Assembly: GCF_900113305.1 (NCBI RefSeq)
Contig: NZ_FOOW01000005.1
Span: 1-64,000, forward strand
Direction of reading: 5' to 3'
Source: Prevotella sp. KH2C16
GTDB taxonomy: Bacteria; Bacteroidota; Bacteroidia; Bacteroidales; Bacteroidaceae
Length of the DNA: 64,000 nt
Positions 43,494-53,688 of this stretch are shown one piece after another. A model generated the notes under the pieces. It worked only from the letters and a program-made list of their open reading frames with translations. It made no database searches and was not told the origin of the DNA. Numbering within the stretch: the first letter of the stretch is position 1; every line of letters starts with the position of its first letter. The position numbers and the translations under genes were made by a program.

Positions 43494-44393
43494 TTATATC
43501 GAGGTATCGATATAATTTATAATTTCTTTGCTATTCTCGGGGTTGAACCATTGGATACTATTGTCCTTTTTGAACCATGTAAGCTGCTTACGCATATATC
43601 TGCGACTGTTTGACTGAATCTGGCGTACGGCTTCATCTTCGTCAATATTGCCGTCAAAGTAATTGAATAGTTCTTTGTAACCTACAGTGTTCAATGCGTT
43701 CAGTCCTTTTTGCGGATATACATTGCGAGCTTCTTTCTCCAATCCCATCTGCATCATCAGAATGACTCTCTGGTTGATTCTTTCGTAGAGTTCTTCTCTT
43801 GGACGATTTAGCCCGATCTTCAGAATCCTGAACGGACGGTTTTTTTGTGTGTTCGTTCTAAAGGACGAATAAGGCTTCCCCGTCATATGGCAGATTTCAA
43901 GGGCATGCACAATGCGCCGGGGATTATTCTTATCTACAATCTCATAATGCTCCGGGTCGAGCAACCTGAGTTCTTCTACTAATGCCGGAAGTCCTTCCTT
44001 CGCCAATCTGCCTTTCATTAGTCGTCTGGTCTCTGTGTCCACGGTCGGTATGTCGTCGATACCTTTGCACACGACATCGATATACATCATACTGCCGCCG
44101 CTCATCAAGGCGATGTCCGAAGTCTGGAACAGATGATTTTGTAATAGAAACATCACATCTCTTTCGAACATGGAAGCACTATAATAATCTTGTATGTGAT
44201 GATTGCCGACAAAGTAATGAACAACGCGCCGTTGTTGTTCAGGAGTCGGAGCAGCAGTACCGATAGGCAGTTCTGCAAAAATCTGTCGGGAATCTGCATT
44301 GATAATGGGCGTTTTAAAATGTTCTGCAATTTGCAGGCTGAGCTCAGTTTTGCCGACACCTGTTGACCCGAGAACAACGACGAGCGTTTTCAT
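43494..44393 (-). CDS. miaA: tRNA dimethylallyltransferase
   Basis: 299 residues. P-loop [11 protein letters not shown] near the N-terminus, then INADSRQIF and [10 protein letters not shown], and the C-terminal [12 protein letters not shown] typical of MiaA. It adds the dimethylallyl group to N6 of A37 in tRNAs that read UNN codons. The start directly abuts the lpxA stop (44394), so it belongs to the lpx operon. The GGSMMYIDV motif is the substrate-tunnel loop. Confidence 0.95.
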   Translation of the reverse strand: MKTLVVVLGSTGVGKTELSLQIAEHFKTPIINADSRQIFAELPIGTAAPTPEQQRRVVHYFVGNHHIQDYYSASMFERDVMFLLQNHLFQTSDIALMSGGSMMYIDVVCKGIDDIPTVDTETRRLMKGRLAKEGLPALVEELRLLDPEHYEIVDKNNPRRIVHALEICHMTGKPYSSFRTNTQKNRPFRILKIGLNRPREELYERINQRVILMMQMGLEKEARNVYPQKGLNALNTVGYKELFNYFDGNIDEDEAVRQIQSNSRRYMRKQLTWFKKDNSIQWFNPENSKEIINYIDTSI

Positions 44394-45164
44394 TTACCTG
44401 ATGATGCCTCGCTTTGAAGAAGAAACAAAGTCGATGATGTATTGAATTTCCGGAGTGATTTCAATATTCTTTTTGATTTCTTCAATCCCTTCTTTCAATA
44501 TTCCTTTAGAATAAAGTAGGCGATAGGCCTCATGAATCTTGTCAATTAATTCATTGCTGAAGCCGTGTCGACGAAGACCAACAATATTGATACCTGCATA
44601 GCGGGTCGGCTCTTTTCCTGCAATGACATAAGGGGGAATGTCCAGAGAGAAGCGGCATCCTCCCTGAATCATTACATATCCACCAATACGACAGAATTGA
44701 TGGCAGAGAACCACAGCACTGACAATCGCATTGTCGTCAATAGTTACCTCACCTGCAAATTTGGTGGAATTGCCAATAATGCAATTGTTTCCTAAAACAC
44801 AATCGTGAGCGAGGTGCATATTCTCCATGAGAAGATTGCTATTGCCGACCTTGGTGGTTCCAGCCGAAGCCGTACCTCTGGAGATAGTTACATTTTCGCG
44901 GATACTGTTGTGATTGCCGATTTCGCATAAAGTCTCTTCTCCCTTGAACTTCAAGTCCTGGGGTTTGGTAGAAATACTTGCACCGGGAAAGAACTCGTTG
45001 TTATTACCAATGTGCGCACCGTAATTAATGGTAACGCTGTTCTGCATGACATTATTATCTCCAATAACGGTATTGCGGTCGATAAAGCAGAATGGGCCAA
45101 TAATATTGTTATCTCCCAATTTTGCCTCCGGATGCACATATGCCAACGGGCTGACTTGATTCAT
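44394..45164 (-). CDS. lpxA: Acyl-ACP:UDP-N-acetylglucosamine O-acyltransferase
   Basis: 256 residues. A left-handed beta-helix of hexapeptide repeats (LGDNNIIGPF, IGDNNVMQNS, IGNNNEFFPG), catalytic His in NLLMENMHLAHDCVLGNN, and the C-terminal helical bundle (GLRRHGFSNELIDKIHEAYRLL). It transfers the first 3-hydroxyacyl chain to UDP-GlcNAc, the opening step of lipid A synthesis in the cytoplasm. It begins 11 bases after the lpxC-fabZ stop and abuts miaA. Confidence 0.95.
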   Translation of the reverse strand: MNQVSPLAYVHPEAKLGDNNIIGPFCFIDRNTVIGDNNVMQNSVTINYGAHIGNNNEFFPGASISTKPQDLKFKGEETLCEIGNHNSIRENVTISRGTASAGTTKVGNSNLLMENMHLAHDCVLGNNCIIGNSTKFAGEVTIDDNAIVSAVVLCHQFCRIGGYVMIQGGCRFSLDIPPYVIAGKEPTRYAGINIVGLRRHGFSNELIDKIHEAYRLLYSKGILKEGIEEIKKNIEITPEIQYIIDFVSSSKRGIIR

Positions 45165-45175
45165 ATCTTTAAGTT

Positions 45176-46567
45176 TTATCTGTTCTTTATAATCTGAGCA
45201 GTAAAAGTGGCTTCTGCTACAACATTGTCTCCAACAAACATATATCCTTTCATAGAACTAATTCCATGGCGGACAGGATTGAGCAGCTCGACTCTGAATA
45301 GAAGAGTATCTCCCGGAATCACTTTTTGGCGGAACTTGACATCATCAATGGCAAGGAAATAAGTAGACCACCTCTCAGGCTGCTCCACTTGGTTTAATAC
45401 AAGGAGACCACCGCATTGGGACATAGCCTCGACCATGAGGACACCTGGCATTACCGGTTCTTGTGGGAAATGTCCTTGAAAAAAGGGCTCGTTGGCTGTT
45501 ACATTCTTGACACCAACGATGCTTGTAGGGCCAATGGCAATAACCTTGTCGACCAGCTGCATAGGATAACGATGGGGAAGAAGCTCCCGAATACGGTTAT
45601 TATCCATAATCGGAGCTTCTGTCGGATCGTAAATCGGAGCCTGAACTTCATGCTTTCTGATTTCCTTGCGCATCAAGCGGGCAAACTTGTTGTTTACCGT
45701 ATGACCAGGCCGGGTGGCGATAATGCGCCCCTTGATGGGCTTTCCAATCAGAGCCATGTCGCCAATGATGTCGAGAAGTTTGTGGCGGGTACATTCGTTC
45801 TCCCACATCAAAGGCTTGTGCTGGATATACCCTATCTTCGTGGCATCCATGTGTGGAACCTTCAAGATGTCGGCAAGTTTGTCAAGACTTTCTTGTGAAA
45901 CCTCACGCTCATAGATGACAATGGCATTATCCAGGTCGCCTCCCTTGATAAGATTGGCTTCCAGGAGGGGGACTATATCTCGCACGAAGACGAATGTACG
46001 GGCGGGAGCGACTTCCTTCCCAAAGTTATTGATGCTGTCAAGTGTCGCAAACTGGCTGTTGATAAATTTAGACTGAAACGAGCACATTGTCGTGATGCTG
46101 AACTGCTCGTCTGGCAAGATGGTAATACACGAGCCTGTCTTGTCATCCTTGAATTCAATCTTTTTGCGGATGATATAATAGTCTTTTGTCGCATTCTGAT
46201 CGACCGTACCAACTTCGTTAATCTTGTCTACATACATGCTGGCTGACCCATCCAGAATAGGGAATTCTGGACCGTTCACTTGAATAAGGCAGTTATCGAT
46301 ACCCATCGCATAGAGGGCTGCCATGCCATGCTCAACGGTACTTACCCGAACATCGCCATTTGCCAGTACTGTCCCGCGCTGTGTCTCTACTACTTTTTCC
46401 GCTAAGGCCTTAATTATAGGCTGGCCTTCAAGGTCAATACGCTGAATTTGATAGCCGGTATTTTCAGGGGCAGGATTGAAAGTTACCGTAAGGTTCAGGC
46501 CTGTGTGCAACCCCTTGCCATATAGGGAGAAGCTGCCTTTCAGGGTTTTCTGCTTTTCTGCGTCCAT
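45176..46567 (-). CDS. lpxC/fabZ: Fused LpxC deacetylase - FabZ dehydratase
   Basis: 463 residues from the ATG at 46565-46567; an in-frame TTG ten codons upstream is less likely. Residues ~1-305 are LpxC (UDP-3-O-acyl-GlcNAc deacetylase): LHTGLNLTVTF, STVEHGMAALYAMG, and the zinc region HKLLDIIGDMALIG. Residues ~315-463 are FabZ (3-hydroxyacyl-ACP dehydratase): LLPHRYPMQLVD with the catalytic His, GHFPQEPVMPGVLMVEAMSQ. The fusion, well known in Bacteroidota, joins the committed step of lipid A with fatty acid elongation, which compete for the same hydroxyacyl-ACP. Preceded by a 143-base gap containing repeat copy B. Confidence 0.96.
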   Translation of the reverse strand: MDAEKQKTLKGSFSLYGKGLHTGLNLTVTFNPAPENTGYQIQRIDLEGQPIIKALAEKVVETQRGTVLANGDVRVSTVEHGMAALYAMGIDNCLIQVNGPEFPILDGSASMYVDKINEVGTVDQNATKDYYIIRKKIEFKDDKTGSCITILPDEQFSITTMCSFQSKFINSQFATLDSINNFGKEVAPARTFVFVRDIVPLLEANLIKGGDLDNAIVIYEREVSQESLDKLADILKVPHMDATKIGYIQHKPLMWENECTRHKLLDIIGDMALIGKPIKGRIIATRPGHTVNNKFARLMRKEIRKHEVQAPIYDPTEAPIMDNNRIRELLPHRYPMQLVDKVIAIGPTSIVGVKNVTANEPFFQGHFPQEPVMPGVLMVEAMSQCGGLLVLNQVEQPERWSTYFLAIDDVKFRQKVIPGDTLLFRVELLNPVRHGISSMKGYMFVGDNVVAEATFTAQIIKNR

Positions 46568-46616
46568 TCTCTTATTTTCTGTTTTTTTGTAGTTCAAATC
46601 TGTTGCTTTTGTAATT

Positions 46617-46697
46617 AGCGGCCTTTTACATTCCTTTTAGCGGCTTCCGACATTGCTTTAAGCCGTCTTTTAGGAGGCTTTTTGCCGCCTTTTACTT
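46617..46697. repeat. Dispersed GC-rich/T-tract repeat, copy B
   Basis: In the gap between lpxD and lpxC-fabZ: GCGGCCTTTTA, CCTTTTAGCGGCTTCCG, CTTTAAGCCG, TCTTTTAGGAGG and GCCGCCTTTTAC follow one another with the T-tracts on one strand. Shares GCGGCTTCCG and the CTTTTA + CCG/CGG pattern with copies A and C. Confidence 0.6.
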
Positions 46698-46710
46698 TGG
46701 GGATTGAGAT

Positions 46711-47745
46711 TTACTTCTGCTTTTTCAGTTCCTCAATCTCTTTCTGAAGCTCGTTGAGCTGTTTATACATGTCTGGTAATCTGCGGAATACGGCCTGAGA
46801 CTTAAAGTAGTTTTTAGGCTCAAACGGAGGAGTGCCGATAAGTGTCTGGTTTCCCTTGAGATTTCCTGGAACACCTGATTGGGCACCTAAGAAGACCTTG
46901 TCCCCAATCTCGATGTGCCCGGCAATGCCAACTTGTCCGCCAAACATACACCATTTTCCAACCTTGGTTGAACCGGCAATGCCGACTTGAGCACTCATAA
47001 CCGTGTTTTCGCCGATATCTGTGTTATGGGCGATTTGTACAAGGTTGTCAAGCTTGACTCCCTTACGGACATATGTAGATCCCATTGTGGATCGGTCTAT
47101 GCAAGTGTTGGCACCGATTTCAACATTGTCTTCAATGGTGACGATACCAATCTGTGGAATTTTATCGTAATCTTCCCCGTTAGGGGCAAAGCCAAAGCCG
47201 TCGGCTCCAATAACGCTCCCGGAATGGACAATCACATTGTTTCTAAGGATGCAGTCGTGATAAATGCTGGCATTGGGATAGATAATACAATTCTCTCCAA
47301 TCTTTACGCCTTCCATAATTGTGGCATGGGGATATACCTGTGTGCCGTTCCCTATTTCAGCTCCATCGCCGATGTATGCAAATGCTCCGATATATACATC
47401 CTTTCCAATTTTGGCTTTGGGGGAGATAAATGCCAAAGAATCTACTCCCTGTTTTTTGGGTTTCATGCTCTCATAAAGTTGCAAGAGCTTAGCGACACAA
47501 TCGCGAGCATTCTTTACCCTGATGAGGGTTGGCTTAACGGGGAGCTCAATTTCAATCAGCTCATCAACAAGGACAATAGAGGACTCCGTATTCTTAAGGT
47601 AATGGGCATATTTGCCATTAGCGAGGAATGAAATCGCACCTTTCTTGCCTTCTTCTATCTTCGTGAATGTATTTATAGAGGCATTTTCATCGCCTATTAT
47701 CTCGCCTTGCACAAACTGGGCTATCTGTTTTGCTGAAAATTCCAT
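46711..47745 (-). CDS. lpxD: UDP-3-O-(3-hydroxyacyl)glucosamine N-acyltransferase
   Basis: 344 residues from the ATG at 47743-47745; a longer frame to 47784 would run through the -7 box. N-terminal uridine-binding domain ([17 protein letters not shown]), hexapeptide beta-helix with catalytic His in [20 protein letters not shown] and [18 protein letters not shown], and a C-terminal coiled helix ([20 protein letters not shown]). It adds the second hydroxyacyl chain, at the N-2 position, after LpxC. It precedes lpxC-fabZ, lpxA and miaA in the operon. Confidence 0.95.
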   Translation of the reverse strand: MEFSAKQIAQFVQGEIIGDENASINTFTKIEEGKKGAISFLANGKYAHYLKNTESSIVLVDELIEIELPVKPTLIRVKNARDCVAKLLQLYESMKPKKQGVDSLAFISPKAKIGKDVYIGAFAYIGDGAEIGNGTQVYPHATIMEGVKIGENCIIYPNASIYHDCILRNNVIVHSGSVIGADGFGFAPNGEDYDKIPQIGIVTIEDNVEIGANTCIDRSTMGSTYVRKGVKLDNLVQIAHNTDIGENTVMSAQVGIAGSTKVGKWCMFGGQVGIAGHIEIGDKVFLGAQSGVPGNLKGNQTLIGTPPFEPKNYFKSQAVFRRLPDMYKQLNELQKEIEELKKQK

Positions 47746-47772
47746 ATTATCTTGAACAATTGATTTCTTTTG

Positions 47773-47780
47773 CAAATATA
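47773..47780 (-). promoter_or_regulatory. -7 element of the lpxD promoter
   Basis: Minus strand TATATTTG, 27 bases before the chosen lpxD start, just past the stop of the HD gene. Confidence 0.5.
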
Positions 47781-47791
47781 ACAAATTTATT

Positions 47792-49012
47792 TTAGAATCT
47801 CTGATAGCAGAGATAATATTTCTGTATTTGTTTGGAAAGAAGTGCTACATTCAAGATTTCCGAAGCTTCGGTGATATCTTCTGTCGTGCCGTCTTTATGA
47901 AGTATAGAGATATGGTCATCGTTAATATTATACATATCTTTCTGAATTGTATTCACGCTCATAAGATATCTGGCATCTTCAAATGATACCCCCGCCTTTT
48001 CGCTTAGTTGCTGTTGAATGGCTGCGGTTTTGTCTTTTGAAAGAGGATCTTCATGGATTTCCACTTTAAAGATATTTCTATTAATTAAATCTTTTGCCAG
48101 GGTAGAAAGGATTTTGTCCTCATGATTCATCCAGCTCTTTACAGAACTCCAGATGTCATTATCGTCAAGAAGCTCATAGTTTAGGAGTGCTTCTTCATGT
48201 GAGATGAAAAAATCTCTGTCTATGTCATTATATAAGAAATAATGGAGAGCCGGAGTTGCAAAAATCTCTTTTCCTTGGGAGGTCAACTCTTTAGCTCGCA
48301 GTAAGACATTGACGAGTATTTTCTCATAGGCAACAGTTGTCTTATGGAGATAAACTTGCCAATACATCAAACGGCGGGTAGTTAAATAATTCTCAATGGA
48401 ATAGATGCCCTTGTATTCTACAACGAGATTGTCGTCCACAACATTGAGCATCTTAATGATTCTGGCGGAACCGATATTACCTTCTGTAACTCCAGTGAAG
48501 AAACTGTCGCGACGAAGATAGTCCAGTCTGTCCATGTCTAATTGCGAGCTGATCAATTGATGTAAAAAGCGTTTTGGGTATTCATCCTTAAAGATACTGA
48601 TAGCCAGATTTAAAGCTCCCTTCATCTCTTTATTGATCTGATCCATCATCATCAATGAAATTTCTTCGTGCGCGACATCTCTGATCAAAGTGTTTTCTAA
48701 TACATGTGAAAATGGTCCATGTCCGATATCATGCATGAGGATAGCCGCTTGAATGGCTTCTGCCTCGCTATCAAAGATGAAAATGCCTTTCTGGCGAAGT
48801 GATACTATAGCCTCGCTCATGAGATGGAAGGCTCCCAATGAGTGCTGAAATCGTGTGTGTTGCGCTCCTGGATATACGACACTTGCAAGCCCCAGCTGCT
48901 TGATCCGCGTCAGCCTTTGTATCAGAGGGTGTTTTACAATATCAAGTAACAGCCCTCTTGGAATCTTTATAAACCCAAAGACCGGGTCGCTTATAATCTT
49001 GCTATCGTTCAA
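47792..49012 (-). CDS. HD-domain phosphohydrolase (dNTPase-like)
   Basis: 406 residues. Metal-binding HD motifs: HTRFQHSLG (residues ~52-60) and [11 protein letters not shown] (~92-102), plus a downstream Asp in [16 protein letters not shown]. The layout is that of the conserved bacterial HD superfamily related to SAMHD1/dGTPases, with PG/YdhJ-like members; activity on (d)NTPs is plausible and not shown. It overlaps the end of pyrF by 11 bases, fitting a nucleotide-related operon. Confidence 0.87.
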   Translation of the reverse strand: MNDSKIISDPVFGFIKIPRGLLLDIVKHPLIQRLTRIKQLGLASVVYPGAQHTRFQHSLGAFHLMSEAIVSLRQKGIFIFDSEAEAIQAAILMHDIGHGPFSHVLENTLIRDVAHEEISLMMMDQINKEMKGALNLAISIFKDEYPKRFLHQLISSQLDMDRLDYLRRDSFFTGVTEGNIGSARIIKMLNVVDDNLVVEYKGIYSIENYLTTRRLMYWQVYLHKTTVAYEKILVNVLLRAKELTSQGKEIFATPALHYFLYNDIDRDFFISHEEALLNYELLDDNDIWSSVKSWMNHEDKILSTLAKDLINRNIFKVEIHEDPLSKDKTAAIQQQLSEKAGVSFEDARYLMSVNTIQKDMYNINDDHISILHKDGTTEDITEASEILNVALLSKQIQKYYLCYQRF

Positions 49013-49829
49013 TTTTCTCGAGTTCTATTGCCATTTGTGCTTGCAATTCTTTTGCTTCTTGGGCAGCGGTCTCTGCAAAATCTTCGTTTTTGCCTGCATA
49101 GATAATTCCCCTTGAAGAGTTTATGAGCAGTCCACAGTCTTTGATCATGCCATATTTACACACTTCCTGAAGACTTCCACCTTGTGCGCCGACACCAGGA
49201 ACCAACAGGAAATTATTTGGGGCTACTCTGCGGACATCTTCAAACATTCTTCCCTGAGTAGCGCCTACTACATACATTAAGTTATTATCATTTCCCCAAT
49301 TCTGGCTTTTAGCAATAACCTTTTCGAAGAGTCTTTGTCCTTCTTTGTCTTCTGTGAGTTGGAAATCCATAGCCCCCTTGTTGGAGGTCAAAGCCAGGAG
49401 AATGACCCATTTGCCTTCATATTCAAGGAACGGCTTAACGCTATCTTCACCCATGTATGGAGCAACGGTGAGTGCATCTAGATTGTATTCTTCAAAAAAG
49501 GTTTTTGCATACATAAGGGAGGTGTTGCCTATGTCGCCCCGTTTTGCGTCGGCAATGATGAAATGGGTGGGGTAGAACTTCTTCAGATACTTGATGGTTC
49601 GCTCAAATGCAGCGATACCTTTTCCTCCCATACTTTCATAAAAGGCAAGATTAGGCTTATAGGCGACACAATAAGGAGCCGTTGCGTCAATAATAGATTT
49701 ATTGAACAAAAAAATCGGGTCGTCATTGGTTCTCAGATGTTCAGGAACCTTCTGAATGTCAGTATCCAATCCGACGCACAGAAAAGATTTTCTTTCGAAT
49801 ATCTGTTTTACAAGTTCTTGTCTTGTCAT
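49002..49829 (-). CDS. pyrF: Orotidine 5'-phosphate decarboxylase (long type)
   Basis: 275 residues, the group-2 (UMP synthase-like) bacterial form. [12 protein letters not shown] near the N-terminus, [13 protein letters not shown] with the catalytic Lys-Asp pair, and [10 protein letters not shown] and [11 protein letters not shown] near the phosphate-binding end. It makes UMP from OMP. It overlaps the HD gene by 11 bases and begins 19 bases after the prfA stop. Confidence 0.94.
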   Translation of the reverse strand: MTRQELVKQIFERKSFLCVGLDTDIQKVPEHLRTNDDPIFLFNKSIIDATAPYCVAYKPNLAFYESMGGKGIAAFERTIKYLKKFYPTHFIIADAKRGDIGNTSLMYAKTFFEEYNLDALTVAPYMGEDSVKPFLEYEGKWVILLALTSNKGAMDFQLTEDKEGQRLFEKVIAKSQNWGNDNNLMYVVGATQGRMFEDVRRVAPNNFLLVPGVGAQGGSLQEVCKYGMIKDCGLLINSSRGIIYAGKNEDFAETAAQEAKELQAQMAIELEKIER

Positions 49830-49848
49830 TTGATAATATGAGTTTTAT

Positions 49849-50961
49849 TTATAATTCTGATTCTTTAAGTTTCTCCGCATTTTCTGCAACCGTGAGGGCG
49901 TCAATCATATCTTGAATATTTCCATTTAGGAATCCATTAAGGTCATGGGTTGTATATCCAATTCTATGATCGGTAACTCGACCTTGTGGGAAATTATATG
50001 TGCGGATTTTTGCACTTCGATCTCCTGTAGAGACAAGACTCTTTCGACGGCTGGAGATATCATCAACATATTTTTGATGTTCATGGTCATAAATATATGT
50101 ATAGAGACGGCTCAGCGCACGCTCTTTATTCTTGGGCTGGTCGCGAGTTTCTGTGCACTCTATCAGTATTTCCTCGACTTCTCCAGTGTTAGGGTTCTTC
50201 CATGGATAGCGAAGACGGACACCGGATTCCACCTTATTTACATTTTGTCCGCCGGCACCACTTGAGCGGAATGTATCCCATTTAATATCTCCCTCATTGA
50301 TGCGAACCTCAAATTTATCAGCTTCCGGCAACACAGCAACCGTCGCGGCAGATGTGTGCATGCGTCCTTGGGTCTCTGTAGCAGGAACTCTTTGTACGCG
50401 ATGCACTCCCGATTCGTATTTTAAGACACCATACACATTGTCTCCGCTTACGGCAAAATCTATTTCCTTGAATCCACCGACAGCTCCCTCAGAAGCGTCT
50501 GTAATGCTGACGGACCATCCTTTAGATTCACAGAATTTCTTGTACATATTAAATAAATCACCAGCAAAAAGTGCAGCTTCATCGCCTCCTGTCCCGGCCC
50601 GAATCTCCATCTGCACATTCTTTGCATCTTCCGGATCCTTAGGAACAAGTGCTATCTTTATTTCTTCTTCAAGTTTGGGTTGCAAGGTCTCGTTTTCAGA
50701 TAGCTCGCCTCGTGCCATCTCCCTCATGTCAGGATCATTCTCGTTTGCCAGAATATCTTTTGCTTCCTTTATGGAGTTCAGGCATGCTATATAGCGCCGG
50801 CGAGCATCCATGATATCTTCCAAGTCTTTATACTCTTTCGTAAGCTTTACATATCGCTGTTGATCAGCAATGACAGCCGGATCAGTAATCAGTGTTGAAA
50901 CTTCTTCGTAACGGCTTTCTAATCCGTCTAATTTTCCCAAAATATTGTTGTTGTCGGCCAT
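49849..50961 (-). CDS. prfA: Peptide chain release factor 1
   Basis: 370 residues. GGQ catalytic tripeptide at 237-239 in SSGAGGQNVNKVES and the stop-codon-reading PAT tripeptide at 193-195, which marks RF1 (UAA/UAG) rather than RF2. An N-terminal coiled region and EIRAGTGGDEAALFAGD are intact. It releases the finished peptide from the ribosome. It lies between purM and pyrF, with short gaps of 15 and 19 bases. Confidence 0.96.
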   Translation of the reverse strand: MADNNNILGKLDGLESRYEEVSTLITDPAVIADQQRYVKLTKEYKDLEDIMDARRRYIACLNSIKEAKDILANENDPDMREMARGELSENETLQPKLEEEIKIALVPKDPEDAKNVQMEIRAGTGGDEAALFAGDLFNMYKKFCESKGWSVSITDASEGAVGGFKEIDFAVSGDNVYGVLKYESGVHRVQRVPATETQGRMHTSAATVAVLPEADKFEVRINEGDIKWDTFRSSGAGGQNVNKVESGVRLRYPWKNPNTGEVEEILIECTETRDQPKNKERALSRLYTYIYDHEHQKYVDDISSRRKSLVSTGDRSAKIRTYNFPQGRVTDHRIGYTTHDLNGFLNGNIQDMIDALTVAENAEKLKESEL

Positions 50962-50976
50962 ATCAGTTATTGTCTT

Positions 50977-52140
50977 TTAATAAAAGAATTCCCCAAACTC
51001 AGATTTTATGGTTAAACTTCGTTTTCCTTCTTCGATGTATCCTATGATTTGGGCATCAACATTAAAACTTTTGCTGATTGCAATTACTTGTTCTGCAATT
51101 TCAGGGCGGACATAAATTTCCATGCGGTGGCCCATGTTAAATACTTGATACATTTCCTTCCAATCGGTTCCGCTACAATCATGAATTATCTTGAAAAGGG
51201 GTGGAACAGTAAACAAATTGTCTTTCACGACCTTGCAATTATCGTTTACGAAATGCAGCACCTTTGTCTGTGCACCGCCTGTACAATGTACCATTCCGTG
51301 AATTTGAGGCCTTAATTCATCCAATAGGCTCTTTATAATCGGAGCGTATGTGCGAGTAGGGGAGAGTACAAGTTGTCCGGCGTTGACAGCGACCCCTTCA
51401 ATCGTGTCGGTGAGATGATATTTCCCGCTATAGACGAGTTCACTCGGAACAGTATGGTCGAAACTTTCTGGAAACTTTTCTGCTAAATATTTGGCAAAGA
51501 CATCATGCCGGGCACTGGTAAGTCCATTGCTACCCATTCCACCGTTGTGTCGTTTTTCGTAAGTGGCCTGTCCCGTAGAGCTTAATCCGATGATGGCATC
51601 TCCAGGTCTGATGTTTGCGTTGTCGATAATATCAGAACGCTTCATGCGACATGTAACCGTAGAATCAACGATAATTGTCCGAACCAAATCGCCGACATCC
51701 GCCGTCTCGCCACCTGTTGGATAAATGCCGATGCCCATATCTCGCATTTCTGCAAGGAGCTCATCGGTGCCGTTGATAATGGCAGATATGACTTCTCCGG
51801 GTACCAACAGCTTGTTACGACCGATGGTACTTGAGACGAGAATATTGTCAACAGCCCCTACACAAAGCAGGTCGTCGGTGTTCATCACGATGGCATCTTG
51901 GGCAATACCCTTCCATACATCGAGGTCTCCGGTCTCCTTCCAATACATGTAGGCCAGAGAAGATTTTGTTCCTGCACCATCAGCATGCATAATATTGCAG
52001 TAGGCTTCGTCTCCCCCCAGAATATCAGGGATGATTTTGCAGAAGGCTTGTGGATACAAGCCCTTATCTATATTTTTGATGGCATTGTGTACATCTTCTT
52101 TTGCCGCACTAACGCCACGCATCATATACCGATTATCCAT
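50977..52140 (-). CDS. purM: Phosphoribosylformylglycinamidine cyclo-ligase (AIR synthase)
   Basis: 387 residues of the PurM/ThiL/SelD ATP-binding fold: MHADGAGTKSSLAY, QDAIVMNTDDLLCVGA, TGGETADVGDLVRT and LSSTGQATYEK. It makes aminoimidazole ribotide in purine synthesis. The sequence is of the Bacteroidota type, more divergent from E. coli PurM and slightly longer. Together with purC and pyrF in the same run it gives the operon a nucleotide-synthesis flavour. Confidence 0.9.
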   Translation of the reverse strand: MDNRYMMRGVSAAKEDVHNAIKNIDKGLYPQAFCKIIPDILGGDEAYCNIMHADGAGTKSSLAYMYWKETGDLDVWKGIAQDAIVMNTDDLLCVGAVDNILVSSTIGRNKLLVPGEVISAIINGTDELLAEMRDMGIGIYPTGGETADVGDLVRTIIVDSTVTCRMKRSDIIDNANIRPGDAIIGLSSTGQATYEKRHNGGMGSNGLTSARHDVFAKYLAEKFPESFDHTVPSELVYSGKYHLTDTIEGVAVNAGQLVLSPTRTYAPIIKSLLDELRPQIHGMVHCTGGAQTKVLHFVNDNCKVVKDNLFTVPPLFKIIHDCSGTDWKEMYQVFNMGHRMEIYVRPEIAEQVIAISKSFNVDAQIIGYIEEGKRSLTIKSEFGEFFY

Positions 52141-52165
52141 TATCTGTTTCTAATGTCTTATGTTA

Positions 52166-52918
52166 TTATAGTTTTTCCTTCCCGTTCCAAAATTCCCATG
52201 AGGCAAAGGCCTGTAACAAGAGCATTTCCAGCCCATTGATGATAGTAGCTCCCCTCTCTTTCCCTTTCTTCAGAAACGAAGTTTCGTCTGGATTATATAT
52301 AAGATCATAGAGCAGAGTATGCGTATCCATTGCTTCGTATGGAAGTCTTGGACATTCGTCTGCATGGGGATACATGCCAACTGGAGTGCAGTTGACGATG
52401 ACCCTATATTCCTTTATGAGCTCTGGAGTAAGTTCTTCGTAAGTAATAGCCTTTTTCTTTTTAGTCCTACTAACGAAAATTGTCTCAAGCCCCAAGGACC
52501 TCAAGCCGTAATCAATAGCTTTCGATGCGCCTCCTGTGCCGAGAATCAAGGCCTTTTTGTGTGCTGGTTCCAAGGCAGCTTCGATACTTCTGGTGAAGCC
52601 TATGACATCACTATTATATCCTTTTAACTCTGTCTTCCGACCTCTGTGTGTTATTTTAATGACATTTACTGCACCGATAGCTTTGGCTTCTGGACTGATA
52701 GAGTCAAGGTATTTCATGACTTGTTCTTTGTAAGGAATTGTTACATTCAGACCTTTGAGATTCGGATTCAGATCTAAAATTTCTTTTAGATCTTCAATCT
52801 TGGGAATCTCAAAATTCTCATATCTTGCATCAATGCCTTCGTTTTGAAACTTCTCGTTAAAATAGCTGATCGAAAACGAGTGCCCTAAAGGGTAGCCTAT
52901 CAATCCATATTTATCCAT
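52166..52918 (-). CDS. aroE: Shikimate dehydrogenase
   Basis: 250 residues from the ATG at 52916-52918, where the conserved MDKYGLIGYPLGHSFS begins; an upstream extension overlaps menG and is not needed. Substrate-binding motif LKGLNVTIPYKE and NADP-binding GTGGASKAIDYGL are present; EMLLLQAFASWEFW is the C-terminal signature. It reduces 3-dehydroshikimate in the aromatic amino acid pathway. It starts 17 bases after the menG stop. Confidence 0.93.
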   Translation of the reverse strand: MDKYGLIGYPLGHSFSISYFNEKFQNEGIDARYENFEIPKIEDLKEILDLNPNLKGLNVTIPYKEQVMKYLDSISPEAKAIGAVNVIKITHRGRKTELKGYNSDVIGFTRSIEAALEPAHKKALILGTGGASKAIDYGLRSLGLETIFVSRTKKKKAITYEELTPELIKEYRVIVNCTPVGMYPHADECPRLPYEAMDTHTLLYDLIYNPDETSFLKKGKERGATIINGLEMLLLQAFASWEFWNGKEKL

Positions 52919-52935
52919 AATTTTAGTAGCTATAT

Positions 52936-53670
52936 TTATTTGGATGCAAAATATATCGTACAAATGCCAAAAGTATGGCGCTTAAAGGTTGTTTTGTGAA
53001 AGCCGGCTTTCTTCAGTATCGTCATCATTTCTTCACCTTGGGGAAATGCCTCGATAGACTTGGTCAAATACTCGTAGGCATCTCTGTCCTTGCTAATCAG
53101 ACTACCGTATGCAGGAAGGATATAGTTTGAGTAAAACCTAAACAATTGCTTCATGGGGAAAGAGACTGGAGTCGTAAGTTCGGCAATACACAGATGACCG
53201 TCAGGTTTTAAAACCCTATACATCTCAGACAGGCCTTTATCAAGGCACTGGAAATTCCGAATACCAAATGCAGTGATAACAGCATCAAAGGTGTTTTCTT
53301 CAAACGACAAATTCATACAATCCTCTTTTTTGAAGCTGATTATATTCTCTAATCCTGCTTTCCTGACTTTCTCTACACCGATATTCATCATTCCTTCAGA
53401 TATGTCAGCCCCGACAAGCCGTTCTGGTTGAAGCATTTGGGCGGCAAGAATGGCAAAATCTCCTGTACCTGTGGCTATATCTAATATGCACTTGGGCTTA
53501 AATGGCATGAGCAGTTTAATGGCAGCTTTTCTCCATCCTTTGTCTATATTCCATGAAAGACGGTGGTTCAAGGTATCATAAGTGGAGGCTATATTATTAA
53601 ATAGCTGCTCTACTAATTCCCCCTTTTCTCCATTCCCATTATAGGGCTTGACATTTTCTTGCTTATACAT
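52936..53670 (-). CDS. menG: Demethylmenaquinone methyltransferase
   Basis: 244 residues of the UbiE/MenG class I methyltransferase family: [21 protein letters not shown] motif [40 protein letters not shown] and [13 protein letters not shown]. The last step of menaquinone synthesis; Bacteroidota generally lack ubiquinone, so MenG rather than UbiE. It lies between purC and aroE on the minus strand with short gaps. Confidence 0.93.
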   Translation of the reverse strand: MYKQENVKPYNGNGEKGELVEQLFNNIASTYDTLNHRLSWNIDKGWRKAAIKLLMPFKPKCILDIATGTGDFAILAAQMLQPERLVGADISEGMMNIGVEKVRKAGLENIISFKKEDCMNLSFEENTFDAVITAFGIRNFQCLDKGLSEMYRVLKPDGHLCIAELTTPVSFPMKQLFRFYSNYILPAYGSLISKDRDAYEYLTKSIEAFPQGEEMMTILKKAGFHKTTFKRHTFGICTIYFASK

Positions 53671-53688
53671 ATGTATAAAGGTGAAGGT

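Noticed and set aside
46987-47631. 214-codon plus-strand frame inside lpxD
   Set aside because: Shadow of lpxD, which is full length with all motifs.
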